From Blasia pusilla (lineage: Eukaryota > Marchantiophyta > Marchantiopsida > Blasiales): DNA of 64,000 nucleotides. Below are positions 23,421-35,617 of this stretch, in pieces. Position numbers and translations under genes: made by a program. Numbering within the stretch: position 1 is the first letter of the stretch; each line of letters opens with the position of its first letter. A model generated the notes under the pieces. It was not told the DNA's origin. It saw only the letters and a list, made by a program, of their open reading frames with translations, and did no database searches. Where the stretch lies: the NCBI GenBank assembly GCA_050084515.1, contig CM114272.1, forward strand, positions 21,018,001-21,082,000. The letters are read 5' to 3'.

Positions 23421-24451
23421 TGTGGGGCTCGCGACCCTCATAACCAAAAAAACACCAAATAGGCGCCAAGCAGAACATCATAACTCAAATGGACTCACGC
23501 TGCAATGATTTGTGGAGAGGCTTTTGGAAAGGTCTCTTGGAAAATTCCAAGAGACGAAACGCGGAACACAGTTGTGTGTTTCATGCATTAATGGTCGCGA
23601 TGAGGAAACCTAGACCAAACGCGAGCCAAGACTTGAGATGAGTTGAGTCTTGGAAGGTTGGTTTCCAAAGAGATGAGAACCGGTTTCTGAACACGACTAG
23701 CGTTTGGGGAATTTGACTATGTTTTGGAACATAATTTTTAGTTGAAAGATGCATTTGGGACAAGTAAGGGCGCGTTGGAAATATTATCTTAAGACGCTTC
23801 CAACGCACTAAATATCTTAGCAAATGCATAAGTACAAACTGAGATATTGGCCAAAAACAACTGTGAGAGCAATCGGATTGAGAGCCAATTAGAGAGGCCC
23901 GGGTGTCTTTCCCTAAATGTAGGGAACCCCAGAGATCCCCATAAGTAATAGTAAGGGAGGAGTCTTTCCAAGATGTCTTGGATCACGAATCCCCACTTTG
24001 AGCACCAAACGACATCTCAGAGGCACGTGATGGAACGGTAGTTTGGCGTTGGAACTCGAAACCCAAACTTGATCCAAGGAAGTGGACTTTGTACTCCACA
24101 CTTGGATCCCGACCCGAGATTCACTTTGTGCAAGTCTCGGTTAGGGACTCATTGGATGTCCATCGGACAATTGGGACCGCCAGGCGCGAAATGTCGTTTG
24201 AGGTTCCTGAACCGACCAGAAAGTCTGTCCCAAATCTTTCGAGACTTGCTTGTGTTGTAAACCGTGAAACTAGGAAGGTTGAGCTTGATGAGAGACCAAG
24301 ACAAGAACTCGGAAAGCTAGCCCACTTATTGATCCAGACCCGACTAACCACATTGCGTGTTTGAATGCAGATCATCGTTGAGAGCGTGACCTACTGAATG
24401 CACGCTTCCACAACAACAAAGATTAACGTTCAAGGAGAGTAGGCGCACGAT
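23421..24451 (+). mobile_element. Diverged copy of the 1-kb LTR-like repeat
   Basis: This stretch aligns along its whole length, in the opposite orientation, with the 999-bp repeat at 61751-62749. Shared landmarks are CGCGACCCTCAT at the start, GGTCGCGA with AAACGCGA further in, CCCGACTAAC, GTGACCTACTGAA and GTTCAAGGAGAGTAGG at the end. Its exact ends are less clear than those of the other copy, and no matching target duplication was seen, so it is the older copy. It is most likely a solo LTR; the internal part of the parent retrotransposon is absent on both sides. Confidence 0.7.
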
Positions 24452-25396
24452 AGCTCATCAATAGAAGGAGACATGAAGTTAGGTAGCTCGCCATTGGTGC
24501 AAACAAGTTTCATTCCTGATATCAAGTGACTGGCTTTTGTGGAATTCATTTCTATGAACATATAAAGTGGCAGATGGAATTCATGACGAAGAGTACGCAG
24601 TTGCTCTAGCCTAATACCACCAGATGCAATGCTAAATAGCTTATTGGCTTGGGAACGAGTCAAGGTCGTCTCCTTAAATTGAATCTTCTTGTGATGCAAT
24701 GTCTCCTTCTGTATATCCAAAATATTACAGCAAAGAGAAGAAAGGTAAGAATATGTGGAATTGTAAGCAAGTGAGCGTTCTAAGTACATCAATTTACATA
24801 GTTCAAACCATGTATAGGCTTCTTATGAGAAAATATAAGTTACCTGTTGCAGGTGAGTTTTTGTGAGCAAACAAATTTATCCGAGTCTTTCCCTTGTGTG
24901 ATGATAGCTTGGATCTACCAACTTATTACACCTTTCTCCCAAAAGGCAGGAACTAGTCCTAAGTTGTTACAAAAGGGCATCTGGTTTTCGGTGGATTGCA
25001 TAAACTTTAGTGGATATGCATCAAGGATACTCTGAATATCATTAGTATCATTGATGCAAGTCCATATAGCTTGAAGGTACTTGTGGGATAGTTAGAAACA
25101 AAAGATGAAAGAATGTAGGAATGAAAGTGAATATGTTGGAAGACGCTAACCTGAGTGTTGGACAAGCCAATTGATGCATTTTAAGATGACATGTTGAAGT
25201 CTTGTGCAACATTCTGCGTAGGTGTAGTGTGATCTGGCTAAGTGGTATGTGTGTCAACATGTTGAAGGTGTGGAGAGATTGTTATGAACTGACCATACTT
25301 GCTACCAAATGGCTATTGTCCCCTTGATCTAGAGTTGGAGTTGGTTGATGCTATCCTGCACATAAAAAGATGGAAACATAACTCCAAAAGGCAACT
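24452..25396. other. No recognised gene
   Basis: A 120-residue minus-strand frame at 24792-24430 (contains TLTRSQANKLFSIASGGIRLEQL) has no domain I recognise. It lies downstream of the Helitron helicase fragment on the same strand and could be part of that element or a captured exon. Confidence 0.3.
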
Positions 25397-25883
25397 TTAA
25401 GCAAGTTGCCCAAATGTGATAAAGACATACTGGTCTAAAGTGACTATTATTCTCATTTGATGGGGAGACCATGCACGAGAAAGCATTACATATAGCAAGC
25501 CATGAGCAAATACATATTTAATAACTAGCAAACACTTGCTAGGGATTGTCAACCCTTGGCTCTTACGACTTGTCATAGCATAGCCGAGAGTCAGAGGGAA
25601 TTTTTTTCTTGTATAACTTTTTACCATAGTTGTACCTAAGAGTGCAAAAGGTTCTCCTCGTGATATTTAATGATTTACCTGATGTCTTAATCCTGACTAA
25701 AATAGACGTCACCGAGTTATCATTGGCATTGTAGTTCAAGTTAGTAACAACACCGTAGGCACCATTTGCAGCTTGGGATTTTATATCTATATTACATGTC
25801 AACATCACAATACAACCAATAGCAACAAAGGGCAGTTGGTGGAAATTTTCATCTTCAAGCATTTTCTTAAATTCTTGCAACAA
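25397..25883 (-). pseudogene. Helitron/PIF1-type helicase, C-terminal fragment
   Basis: Two overlapping frames read in order: FHQLPFVAIGCIVMLTCNID followed by AANGAYGVVTNL, then FPLTLGYAMTSRKSQGLTIP and LLYVMLSRAW. These match the last helicase motifs of Helitron and PIF1 helicases. The first is the mid-domain where the AANG-type loop precedes a beta-barrel, and GYAxTxxKSQGxT is motif V/VI. A frame change near 25600 and the absence of Walker A and B show it is a truncated pseudogene. It resembles the plus-strand Helitron at 41.5-45.7 kb but is a separate copy. Confidence 0.75.
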
Positions 25884-26367
25884 AGACGCATCTGTTATAA
25901 TGTGGACATGGATAATTTATGCATCGCCAAAAAATCATCTTAAGCAAAGAATGGTGAAGAGTTCGACTTCGGAATGATGAGTGAAGATTATGATGATATC
26001 GTAAGTTATGCAATCTATTGCATCATCCTTTGTAACAAAACATTCATGTAAGCAAGTAGATATTTCAAGTGGAGTAGAAAACCTCTACCTAATTATGTTG
26101 AGGAAAGCCAAAAATTCGTGATTTTTTGCATGCCTTGTTGGTGTTGTAAGCTGAAATCTTGTGGCACTATCTAGTAATGGGGAAGACAAGAGATGGCATG
26201 ACCATATATCTTATGTGTGGTATGTTTACAAACTGGAGGCAGTTGTGCCATGTCACCCACTAATACTAGTAGTTTATTCGCAAATGGACTATGGGAATAT
26301 GATTGTGATGTTTAGTTCAATCTCATATACACAATCTGTAATAAACATGAAGTCCACATGGAACATT
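25884..26367. other. No recognised gene
   Basis: Sequence between the helicase fragment and the left end of the composite CACTA element. It may contain eroded helicase upstream motifs, but none can be read with confidence. Confidence 0.3.
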
Positions 26368-26643
26368 CAGTAGAAGAAATGGGTGGTTTTTATGACTAGA
26401 CTTTAAATGACTCATCGAAAGAATGACTCAAATTATGACTAAAATGGTTTTATCACAAAATTTAGGTTCGTACAACTCACCTAGTCATCTGCTTATGACT
26501 AAAGTAGTTATCAATACCCTTTAGTCAAGACGAGTTGTACTTGTTTCACTCGCCTAGTAACATTGAGTCATAAACAATGAGTGATATATTTCAATGATTT
26601 CATGCTCCAATGTTATCGTATTTTATATTATTGTATTTTTTAG

Positions 26644-27458
26644 AATATGATGAAGACGTTGTTGGGGATGAAGGATATAGTTAAATTGAGGAGAGATATG
26701 GACGCTCGTGGGATTTGCCCTCATTTGTGGCTACAACCACATCCTAATAGGATCCATGGACTTGTGAAACCTTTAGCTGATTATTATCTTCAACCAAGTG
26801 AGTAATATGTATTTCTATGAAGAGTTAAAAATTGAAAGTTCCCACTGGGTATTGTGGGGAATTATGCAAGCATGTGGTAAAACGCAACTTGGGCAATATG
26901 AAATCACGTGATTACCATGTATTCATGCACCAAGTCCTTTCTTATTGTGTTCAAGGTCTATTGAAAGGCTCAGTTAGAAAGACCATTATCAGGTTATCAA
27001 CAATTTTGAGGAAGGTGTGTGTTAAAGTATATGATCCATTGCAGTTCCCCCAGCTTCTAGAAGATACCATTATCACCCTTTGTCTATTAGAGATGTATTT
27101 TCCCCCAACTTTTTTTGATGTGATGACACATCTTCTAATTCACATTGTTGAAGAATTGGACACATATGGACCTGTGGCTTCTAGATGGATGTATCCCATG
27201 GAACGATACATGAGACACATGAAAAAATACGTTAGATCTAAAGCCAGACCTGAGGGATGTATGGCTGAGGGTTACTTGAAGGACGAGGCCTTGGGATTTT
27301 TCACCGAGTACATAAAGAGGTTTGATGACATTAGGACTAGAGTGCGGGATGACGATGAAGAAGGTGGAATTGTTGGCAAAGAGGTTGAAGGGGCAAGTGT
27401 TCCCGTTCATCTCTCTCCGAGACCTCATCAATTTGGCACATCATTACGTGCTCCATAA
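26644..27458 (+). pseudogene. CACTA TNP2 C-terminus and DUF4218, partial copy
   Basis: An exon after the acceptor TTTTTTAG runs 26644-26797 and encodes MKTLLGMKDIVKLRRDMDARG, the end of the TNP2 transposase. It splices in frame (donor GTGAGT, acceptor GAAAG) to 26839-27458. That exon carries MKSRDYHVFMHQVL and FPPTFFDVMTHLLIHIVEE, then RWMYPMERYMRHMKKYVRSK and EGCMAEGYLKDEALGFFTEY, which are hallmark DUF4218 segments of CACTA transposases. The N-terminal catalytic half is missing: the left element end lies only about 275 bases upstream. It faces the minus-strand copy at 28.3-31.0 kb, which repeats this same segment. Confidence 0.85.
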
Positions 27459-27879
27459 CATAGAGGCCATGATTGTGTGGCATAGGTAATTATAAGTGAG
27501 GTTCAACATTCAAATGTTGCATCTTTAGATTCATATGTAGATTAGTAAGATTTAATCTACTATTGTAAGGATAGAGGAAGAGTGTGAAAAACTAACAAAA
27601 TAATGCTTCACTTGGCACTTGGATAGGTTGCATGAATCGTCTAGTGTAATTGAGCCATTCGAAAATTGGATTCGTATTGCCATTACTCAGGATGCTTTAG
27701 ACAGATCATGAATGGTGGACCCTCAATTGCTTGCCTTATCCATTCCTCCTAATGGAAGAGAGCTTTCTTACAAGAGGATGTGAGCTTATGGGAATCATTC
27801 TAGGGTAGAGGGAGTAGGGGGGCTCAATACTTTTACAACTTGTCACTATGGGATGAGAACAATCCTAATAAAAAAAATG

Positions 27880-28192
27880 TGCTTATTCCTAGGTTGGCAT
27901 CTTGGTCAATATTCTAGCTTTAGATTGTGGACTTGTGGACCAGCCAATAGTCTTGATGAGAGGGAGGTGGGTAAGAGCAAATTGGGAAGGTCGGAATGCA
28001 TCCATGAAATTGGATAAAGAGGTATTTTTACTTGCTAACATGAGATCATGTGAGCCCTTAAACCACCAACCATTTGTATTCCTTGCCCAAGTAGAGCAAG
28101 TGTTTTATGGAGACATCGATGAGGATGGTGGTTGGAAAGTAGTTATGAGAAAGGAGCCTAGGTCTTGTCGAGTTCATTTTGAGGAAGTATAA
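27880..28192 (+). pseudogene. DUF4216 end of the plus-strand CACTA transposase
   Basis: The frame reads CGLVDQPIVLMRGRWVRANW and later PFVFLAQVEQVFYGDIDEDG with KVVMRKEPRSCR. This is the DUF4216 module that follows DUF4218 at the C-terminus of many CACTA transposases. The stretch from 27459 to 27880 between the modules is broken by stops. It ends at a TAA at about 28192, just before the opposing transposase gene begins. Confidence 0.75.
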
Positions 28193-28276
28193 CCTTTTGT
28201 TATTTTTTCCCCTCTCCCAGAATCAGGGTTTCCCCCCTTCTTCTTCGCCATCACCCCACACCCGAGATCTAATTGG

Positions 28277-31044
28277 CTAAAACCTTCTCATATACTCTGT
28301 GACGAAGCCAATAGCCTCATCTAACAAGTATCCTTGAGTCATGCAAGGTTCTGGGTGGGCTTTGGACCTCACAAAAATTTTCATTATCCCCATATATCTC
28401 TCCAATGGATACGTCCATCTACATGGAACTGGCCCACAAATATCTATCTCTTCTACGACATGCACCAGTAGGTGGGTCATCACATAAAAAAAGGCCGGGG
28501 GAAAATGCATCTAAAGCATGCATAAGGTAATCACTAAGTCTTCCATAAGTTGGCCATACTGGGAAGGATCGCAAATCTTCCTTGAAAGGACTCTCATAAT
28601 TATAGATAATCTCATGATTGTCGTTCTCACCACTTTGGTCATGAGACCGCAAAGGCAAAAGGCAAAATCTGCTGGATAAAGACATGATAGTCATGAGATT
28701 TCATATTGCCTATTTTTTTTCTTCACGACATGTTTTTTCAACTCACTACAATAGCCAGTAGGGAATTTTAAGGACTCTACCCTTCCCATGAAAATGCCCA
28801 ATTATTTTGGGGAGAGAACATAAGGCGCCACAGGTTTCATATTTTGAAGGGTGAGTTTGTAACCACAAGTGGGATCGGATTATTCTCTTCTCCATGTCTT
28901 GTCTAACTTTAACGGTATCCTTTATCCCGAATATAGTTTTGATAACATTCTCGGAAATGTTCTTCTCAACGTGCATGACATCTAGATTATGTCTTATCAA
29001 TAAATGCTATCGATCAATCACAATTAAGGATAATATTGTAGGAGTCGAATGAGTCATATAATGAGTAGACACACATGAAGGCACACACTCTTGAAACTAC
29101 ATTGAAAATTCAAGATACTTCCCAATAAGGCAATCGAAACATTACTCCTCTGCGCTTCACTCCAATTTGTTTATATGGGTCATTTGGTCCATCATCTCTA
29201 CCACCATTCTCATTATATGCTTCTTTTTCCTTTGCCCACTCAAGAATTTCTACTGTTGTAATTGTATGTGGAGGTGGCCTAGACTCTGCAAGTCCGTTGA
29301 ATAGTGGTGCATATCTCCTCTCTCTCCAATAGTGGTCCCATCTAGATAGCAACGATATCCCCCAAATACAAGCTTTCCGCATAATTTAGAAATTTTGGAG
29401 TCAACTTATGGCCCACATATTGTACAAGCAAGCTTACCACCATGACTTTGGCCAGCAATCAACCCGTAGGCAGGGTAGTCATTTATGGTCCATAAAACCA
29501 GAGCTCTAAATGTGAAAGTATATTTACCATCCAACTTCCTCACATCGTGGAAGTTGACACCATTCCATAGTTGTTGAAATTATTCTACAAGTGGAGCCAA
29601 GTAGGTATCAACATTCTCCTCGTTTACACTCTCTTTCCGCGATATGATCAAAACCAATTGAAGGAAAAGCTTTTTAGTTTGCAACCAAGGGGGTAAGTTG
29701 TAGTTCACTAATAAGAGTGGCCAGGTTGACCATGAACTAGCCTTATATGAAAACGGTTTCACATCATCCAATGCTAAACCAAATCTATAATTCCTTCTCT
29801 CACTACTAAAATCAGGATAAAGATGATCTATATGCTTCCAAGCTTTTGAGTCACTTGTATGTCAAACTAAACCATCCTTGCTCTGGTTCTCGGGTGCCCA
29901 ATACATCAGTCCAGAGAGGACAATAGATCTAAACATGCGCTGTAATCTAGGGATGATGGGGAAATGTCAATGAACTTTACAAGGTATCGCTGATTTCCCC
30001 ACTTGTCTATATCTTGGGGATGAGTACTTTGGACATACATCATGGCTTTGCAAATCCCCCTAAACAAAATAGATCCACATGGACAAGCATGGATAGCATT
30101 GTAACTCAACCCTAGCTTTCCAACAAGTCTCTTGGCAACATAATGGCTTTGTGGGACATTATTACCGGGAGGTAAAACGTGCTTTCCAAGCAATTTTAGA
30201 AGTTCATCTATAGCAATGTTCGGTACACTATGGGCTCCAGCTATGTTAAAAATGTGCATAACAAAAGCCAATTGTGAAACTTTAGCACCAGAATAAAGAG
30301 GTTTACATGCATTTTCCATTTCCTCATCTTCTATCTTTGGGTTTTCTCCTTGATATATTCGTGGATTGTTATCATTTGTGTTGGCTTGATATCTGTCCCT
30401 ATGTAACCCTCTATGTCTTCATCACGAAGAATATCGTATTGGGAGAAAACATCAGTCAACGTTAACATCAACGTCTGCATCTACTTTGTTTGGGTGTAGA
30501 GGAGGTTTTTAGGCAATACTTATTGGCTGTATACCAATGTCATCTCTCACTTGCTGAGTAGAATTGATTATTCTCGCCTGATGCACCCTACATTCATGCT
30601 TATCTTGTTTAGACCACTCTTTATCAAAAGAGTCCCACTCCTCCCCACCTTTCCAAATCCTACAAAGGGAAAAACAATGGTGTTTCCTTAAGTGCTCCTC
30701 CACCTTAGGTAGAGAGACGCTTCTTTGTCCTTTGCAAATATTGCAAGGGCACCTAACACGCTTTGCCCCATCCTTCTTGCTCGGGCCTCCTCTTGGCGCC
30801 ACAATTTTGAGTCATGTCTCTTCACCCTTTTGGGATGGTAGAGAGATTCTTGTTGCCCAAAGGGTAGTGATTGATCCATATATGGACTGTTGGTTGTGAC
30901 CACTATAAGATTTACACAAAGCTGAACCCACAAAAGTTCATGGTTCAGATTATGACTTTTAAGTAGGGACCCCAATTCACCTTCAGGAAGCAAGAGTTTG
31001 GACCAAGTATATGAAGTACCTGATGAATTATCCTTTTTTTCCAC
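28277..31044 (-). pseudogene. CACTA TNP2 transposase, minus-strand copy
   Basis: Reading right to left, the blocks are as follows. A transposase-associated domain lies at about 30802-30509 (VRCPCNICKG, VEEHLRKHHC). TNP2 core blocks lie at 30319-29906 (LLKLLGKHVLPPGNNVPQSH, LGLSYNAIHACPCGSILF), at 29771-29580 (DVKPFSYKASSWSTWPLLLV, NYNLPPWLQTKK) and at 29382-29110. Then come NVIKTIFGIKDTVKVRQDME at about 28980 and the start of DUF4218 at 28510-28277 (FPPAFFYVMTHLLVHVVEE, RWTYPLERYMGIMK). TNP2 is the CACTA transposase that acts on element ends. Frames change several times and stops intervene, so it is dead. DUF4216 is missing on this strand; the reading stops where the plus-strand copy ends. 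Confidence 0.85.
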
Positions 31045-32200
31045 AAAGTTTTATCCCTTCTGTTGAAAATCTGTTCAACAAGCATCCACCTTCAAGAATG
31101 TCCTCCAATCCAACTGTAGACAAACAACAAAGCAACACTATACTGCTCTTAAGGATGGGTACGCTTTTAACCAAATCAAGAGATGTGAACCCACCTTTGG
31201 TATGCAGATTCTAAACCTGCTCCTAACTCAAAGGTGAGAAGAATAGGTAAATGACTAGTTTCTGTAACCTAGAAACACAACCAAACTCTTGCACCTTGTA
31301 TGCTGATTGGGTCGGGATAAACCTCTGGTCACTACTTTATCTCCTACATAGAATTCATGACATACAAAGGTAAGTAACGATTGGGGATCCCAATCATGTA
31401 CAAAGCTTCCTGCTGTACACTTGGAATCTCCACAACAAGCATGGTAGGTTCTTTTAAAAGCATGAAGTACTATTTTGATATACTACCCCGAGCTACAACA
31501 CATGAAACTTTTGAGACCAGTATAATTTTCATTCTCATTACATCCAGCAGTGAAAAAAGGACTTGCACTGTAAACATCTACCACCTTATGAGACTACACC
31601 TTATATAAACCTATTTTACAAACAAACTTACTTCTTAGGAAACCAATCCTTAAGGTTTATGTGCAACCACTCGTCCTCCAAATGTGCACGCTTTGTATAG
31701 GTTGCACATACTTTTTCCCAAATACATTCCTGCCAATAAGCTAATGCTCTGGCCTCTTCATGCCATCTTTGTTCCTCCTCTAGAGCAGCAATAGCCTCAT
31801 GAATGTAATGTTGGGTAGATTCTTCTTCTTGCTTCTTCAAATTTCATGATTTTCTCTAACTCAATCTCCTCCTCTTCTAGAGCCAATCGAATAGTAGACT
31901 TTTGAGGCTGAACACTCAAAGTCTTTCCATTGACACACTTTTCCATGTATCATCATCCTCATGTCCTATCCTAAACAGGGAAAAAACGAACAAAAGTTAG
32001 AGTCGAGAACTACTTATCTATGAACGGACATCAGTAGTCCATTGGCGTCGACTACACTTAGAATCATCAAGAAGGTTCTCATTGTTACTTGGATCTACAT
32101 CTCTGGCTGTAAATCCCCAATCTTCAAAATGTGTCATGAGGTTGATCTGTTGCGAGAGAATTAATCTTGAATTAATGTAAGATGATTCATCATTTTACAA
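31045..32200. other. Decayed CACTA interior without a firm gene
   Basis: A 70-residue minus-strand frame at 31840-31628 is glutamate-rich and coiled-coil-like (ALEEEQRWHEEARALAYW). It might be a remnant of the second CACTA protein, but I cannot assign it. Confidence 0.3.
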
Positions 32201-32205
32201 TGATG

Positions 32206-34545
32206 AAGCATCTTTATGCATCCCTATAACTGACCATGATTGTTGTAGTAGCACGACACTCAATATATTTCACCAAACCTCTCAACTTTAATTGTTGAAA
32301 ATATAAACATGGCATAGTTGCAGGGTCTTAAGCCAATCTTGATGAAAGAAAATAAAATCCTATCATATTTTCAAGAAAATGTAAGAGCCAACAACCCCCG
32401 CAACAATCACCTGAAAGGTCAATGGAATACTGAAAACTAGCCTTCAGTTTTCTCAAAGTAATCTATGACCAATGTTGAGGTGGTGGCTCAACGATTCCAT
32501 ATAAGCTACATGGATCACACATGATGTATCTTAAGCACATTTGCAAGATAGGCAAGTAATGGGTAAAAGTATGTGATGAAAAACAGTGAAAATGAACAGT
32601 CCAAAAATCAACAAGGAATGATACCTCTATGAACACATGAAAAAAAAGTAAAAAGAACAATAATGATTTCTTGACTCAGTGATTGTGACCAGCAAATGCC
32701 ACTACTTTGCGAGTGCATTATCAACATCTCAATTGCATTCGGTTCAGTAGGGATTCGTTCTCTTTGGTATATATATTCACTAGTCTCACAAGCTGCAAAT
32801 CAAATTCCTTACATAAGTGAGATGTAGTTCCTACTTAGTTGTGTTTGCTAGAGCTCCATCCATTTCTCAATCATAAACATTGGCCCTCGTCAGTGAAAGC
32901 TACTATAATGTCATCAATATGGAGCAATTGTAACATAATTCAGCAATACCATTGGAATTAGTTCATTGCTTGAGCTATCATTAGCTAACTACATGGAGTC
33001 GCCACCTCAACTTCCAATGTTATAGGCAATCAGAAACAGGGCTGTCCATATCTATATCTCCAGTGGTAGATTCCCACTTCCACAGTAGGGATTTATCTAT
33101 GAGAGAGTACTGGTCAATCAATCAATGATTGGTAAGGTTGTATGCCTACCTAGAGTTTCTCATATATACTCCTATCATCATTCTCCATAAAAGCATTTCC
33201 CATGTTTACTACTAATTCATTTCTTTGCTTGTGGCATTCGGATAATCTTCATTTAAATCCAATTATCTAAGATCCCAAGTGATAATATCTTACTGTAATG
33301 AAGCATCTTTCAACATCCATAGAACTAACCATCTATGTATAGCATCACAAGACTGAATAAATTGCACCAAAACTCTCAGTTATAATTGGTGACAATATAA
33401 ACATGGCATACTTGCAGTGTTCTAAGAAAGTCTTCATGGAAGAAAGCAAAATCCTCGCATATTTTCATGTAAACGTAAGAGCCAATGTTAACAACCCCCA
33501 CAACAACCTTCAGAAAGCTCCATTGAGTGAAAATAAGCCTTCAATTTTCTTAGACTAATCTGTGAGCAATGCTGATCCGGTCTTCTAAGCCTTCTACAGT
33601 AGCTCCTACCTTTCATGTACCTGCACTTGTGAATAATCCCAAGCTCTCACCAGGTTTAGATGCAAGCTATTATAAGTAACGTTTCTTTGTCAATTCAATC
33701 ATGATATCTACAATAATTATCTTACTACAACAAGGTTGAAATGATAGAGGAATGATACCTCTATTAACACCTAGACAAAAAGTAAAAGAGAAGAATGATT
33801 TCTTGACTCTGTGACTGTGATTGACAGATGCCACTACTTTACGAGTGCGCTATCAACATCTTAATTGCATTCGGTTCAACCTATAGTCGCTCTCTTGAGT
33901 ATATATATTGAATAGTCTCAGAAGCTAAAAATTCCTTACATATGTGAGATGTAATTCCTGCTTAGTTGTGTTTGCTAGAGCTCCATCTAGTCCTCAATCA
34001 GAAACATCGGCCCTCGTCATCGAAAGCTACTGGAATGTCATAAATGTGGAGCAGCCGTAACATAATTCATCAATGCCATTGATTTTTTCTTACTACATGG
34101 GGTCATCATCTCAACTTCCATAGATACAGGAAATAAGAAACATGTTGTCCAGACCTATATCTCCAGTGACAAATTCCCACTTCCAAAGCAAGGATTTATC
34201 TCTGAGAGAGTATTTGATTGGTAAGATTGTGTGCCTACTTGGAGTTTCTCAAATGTATTCCTATCATCATTCTCCATAAAAGCACCACACTTAATTCTAG
34301 CTAATTCATGGCTTTGCTTGTGGCTTTCAGATCATCTGAACTAACCCCAATGGATAGTATCTTACAATGATAAAGCATCTTTCTATATCCCTAGAACTAA
34401 CCATTTGTGTAGCAGAACAAGATTAAATAGATTGCACCAAACCTCCCAATTTTAACTGCTGCAATTATAAACATGGCATAGTTGCAGTATCTTGAGACGA
34501 TCTTGATGGAAGAAATCAAACTCCCAGTCTAGCACATAAACACTT
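32206..34545. repeat. 1.07-1.10-kb tandem repeat, two full copies and a partial
   Basis: The landmark AAGCATCTTT occurs at 32206, 33301 and 34373, giving periods of 1095 and 1072 bases. Each copy continues with TATAAACATGGCATA, then TTGCAG, and the first two go on with AAAATCCT and GTAAGAGCCAA. Later shared phrases include TGATTTCTTGACTC, GCCACTACTTT and CGAGTGCATTATCAAC or its variants. The third copy is cut off before the right CACTA end. The copies are clearly diverged, so the duplication is old. No coding content was recognised. Confidence 0.8.
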
Positions 34546-34782
34546 TTCCTCTCCAAATGAGAAGGCTGAGGATATTTCCTGCACCCTGCAGGCCAATGGC
34601 CCATAATCAATACAATTAGTCAAGAGGACATGACTAATTGTTCCTTACCATCAAAATCAAATAACACCAAAAAGCTCAATGGAGTGAAAACTAGCCAAGA
34701 GTCATAGTTATGATCATGTAGTCATGAAAAGTTTTTGAGTCATTAGGTCTCGAGTCATAAAAATGGGTTTTTTCTTCTAGTG

Positions 34783-35610
34783 AGATAGGCGGATGTGCGG
34801 GGATTACCTAGCCATCAATCGACAGACGAAGTCAGATGGATATGCCATGCCTACTCTTGAGGAGTTCTTTGATGCAATAAGGCATGTAAAGATCTTAAGT
34901 ACTTTAGATCTCCATGTTGGCTATCATCAGCTTCCAACCAGGTTGGAGGACAGGGAGAAGACAACATCCTGGAAGATAGATTGGTTTGGGAGAGATTGTT
35001 TGTATCATTGGCGGTTCTTACCATTTAGGTTGAAGAACTCGCCTGCGGAGTTTTAGAGAGTGATGGATAGGATTCTGGACGGCTTGGATTTTGTATACTA
35101 TTACATAGATGATATTCTTATCTTCAATTCCACGGTTGAGGAGCATGAGTGACACATGGATGAGGTGTTTTGGTGATTGCAGTTACACGGACTGAAGTTA
35201 CATTCAGGCAAGTGCAAATTCTTTCAGGAGCAGATTGAGTACTTGGGATACATCATATACTCAAATGAGTTAGGTGTTCACCAGACAAAGGTGGAGGCTA
35301 TTGCGTAGATTCCACGCCCTATAGGTGTGAGTTGATTCCGAGCGTTTATGGGACTGGCAAACTTCTATCGACGGTGTGTCAAGGATTTTAGTGTGATTGC
35401 GAAAAATCTTTGACCTTACTCACGAGACTTGATCAGGTTTGGGTGTGGGGAGATGATCAAGAGTGAGCATTTTAGGAGCTCAAGGACAGGTTGACATCCT
35501 CATCCATTTTACAAAGACCGATTAGGGGTCGCCCATTCCAACTGCATACGGATTGGAGCATGTTGGGTCTAGGAGTAGTGCTTACTTAGAGGGAGCTGAT
35601 CGAACAACAT
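34783..35610 (+). pseudogene. Ty3/gypsy reverse transcriptase, broken
   Basis: The reading starts at the CACTA junction with MCGDYLAINRQTKSDGYAMP, the usual gypsy RT entry, and continues with STLDLHVGYHQL. The catalytic FVYYYIDDILIF lies at about 35090-35125, so the YxDD core is present. Later blocks are KCKFFQEQIEYLGYII and FMGLANFYRRCVKDF. In-frame stops occur at about 35054, 35150, 35175, 35308 and 35412. Gag, protease and the N-terminal part of RT are absent to the left, where the CACTA element begins. Confidence 0.85.
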
Positions 35611-35617
35611 TGCAGAG

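Larger units (their letters stand above)
26368..34782. mobile_element. Composite CACTA (En/Spm) element
   Basis: The left end at 26368 reads CAGTAGAAGAAATGGGTGG followed by TTTTTATGACTAGA. The right end at 34782, read on the minus strand, is CACTAGAAGAAAAAACCC followed by ATTTTTATGACTCGA. The two match as terminal inverted repeats of roughly 30 bases, apart from a few changes including C to G at the third base on the left. TGACT/AGTCA subterminal motifs lie inside both ends (26381-26580 and 34690-34760). Inside are two CACTA transposase genes in opposite orientation and a 1.1-kb tandem repeat. The flanking triplets (ATT and AGA) do not match, so a 3-bp target duplication is not supported. The right end abuts gypsy pol sequence. 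Confidence 0.65.

Noticed and set aside
26365-34785. 3-bp target duplication flanking the composite CACTA element
   Set aside because: Flanking triplets ATT and AGA differ, so no duplication is claimed.
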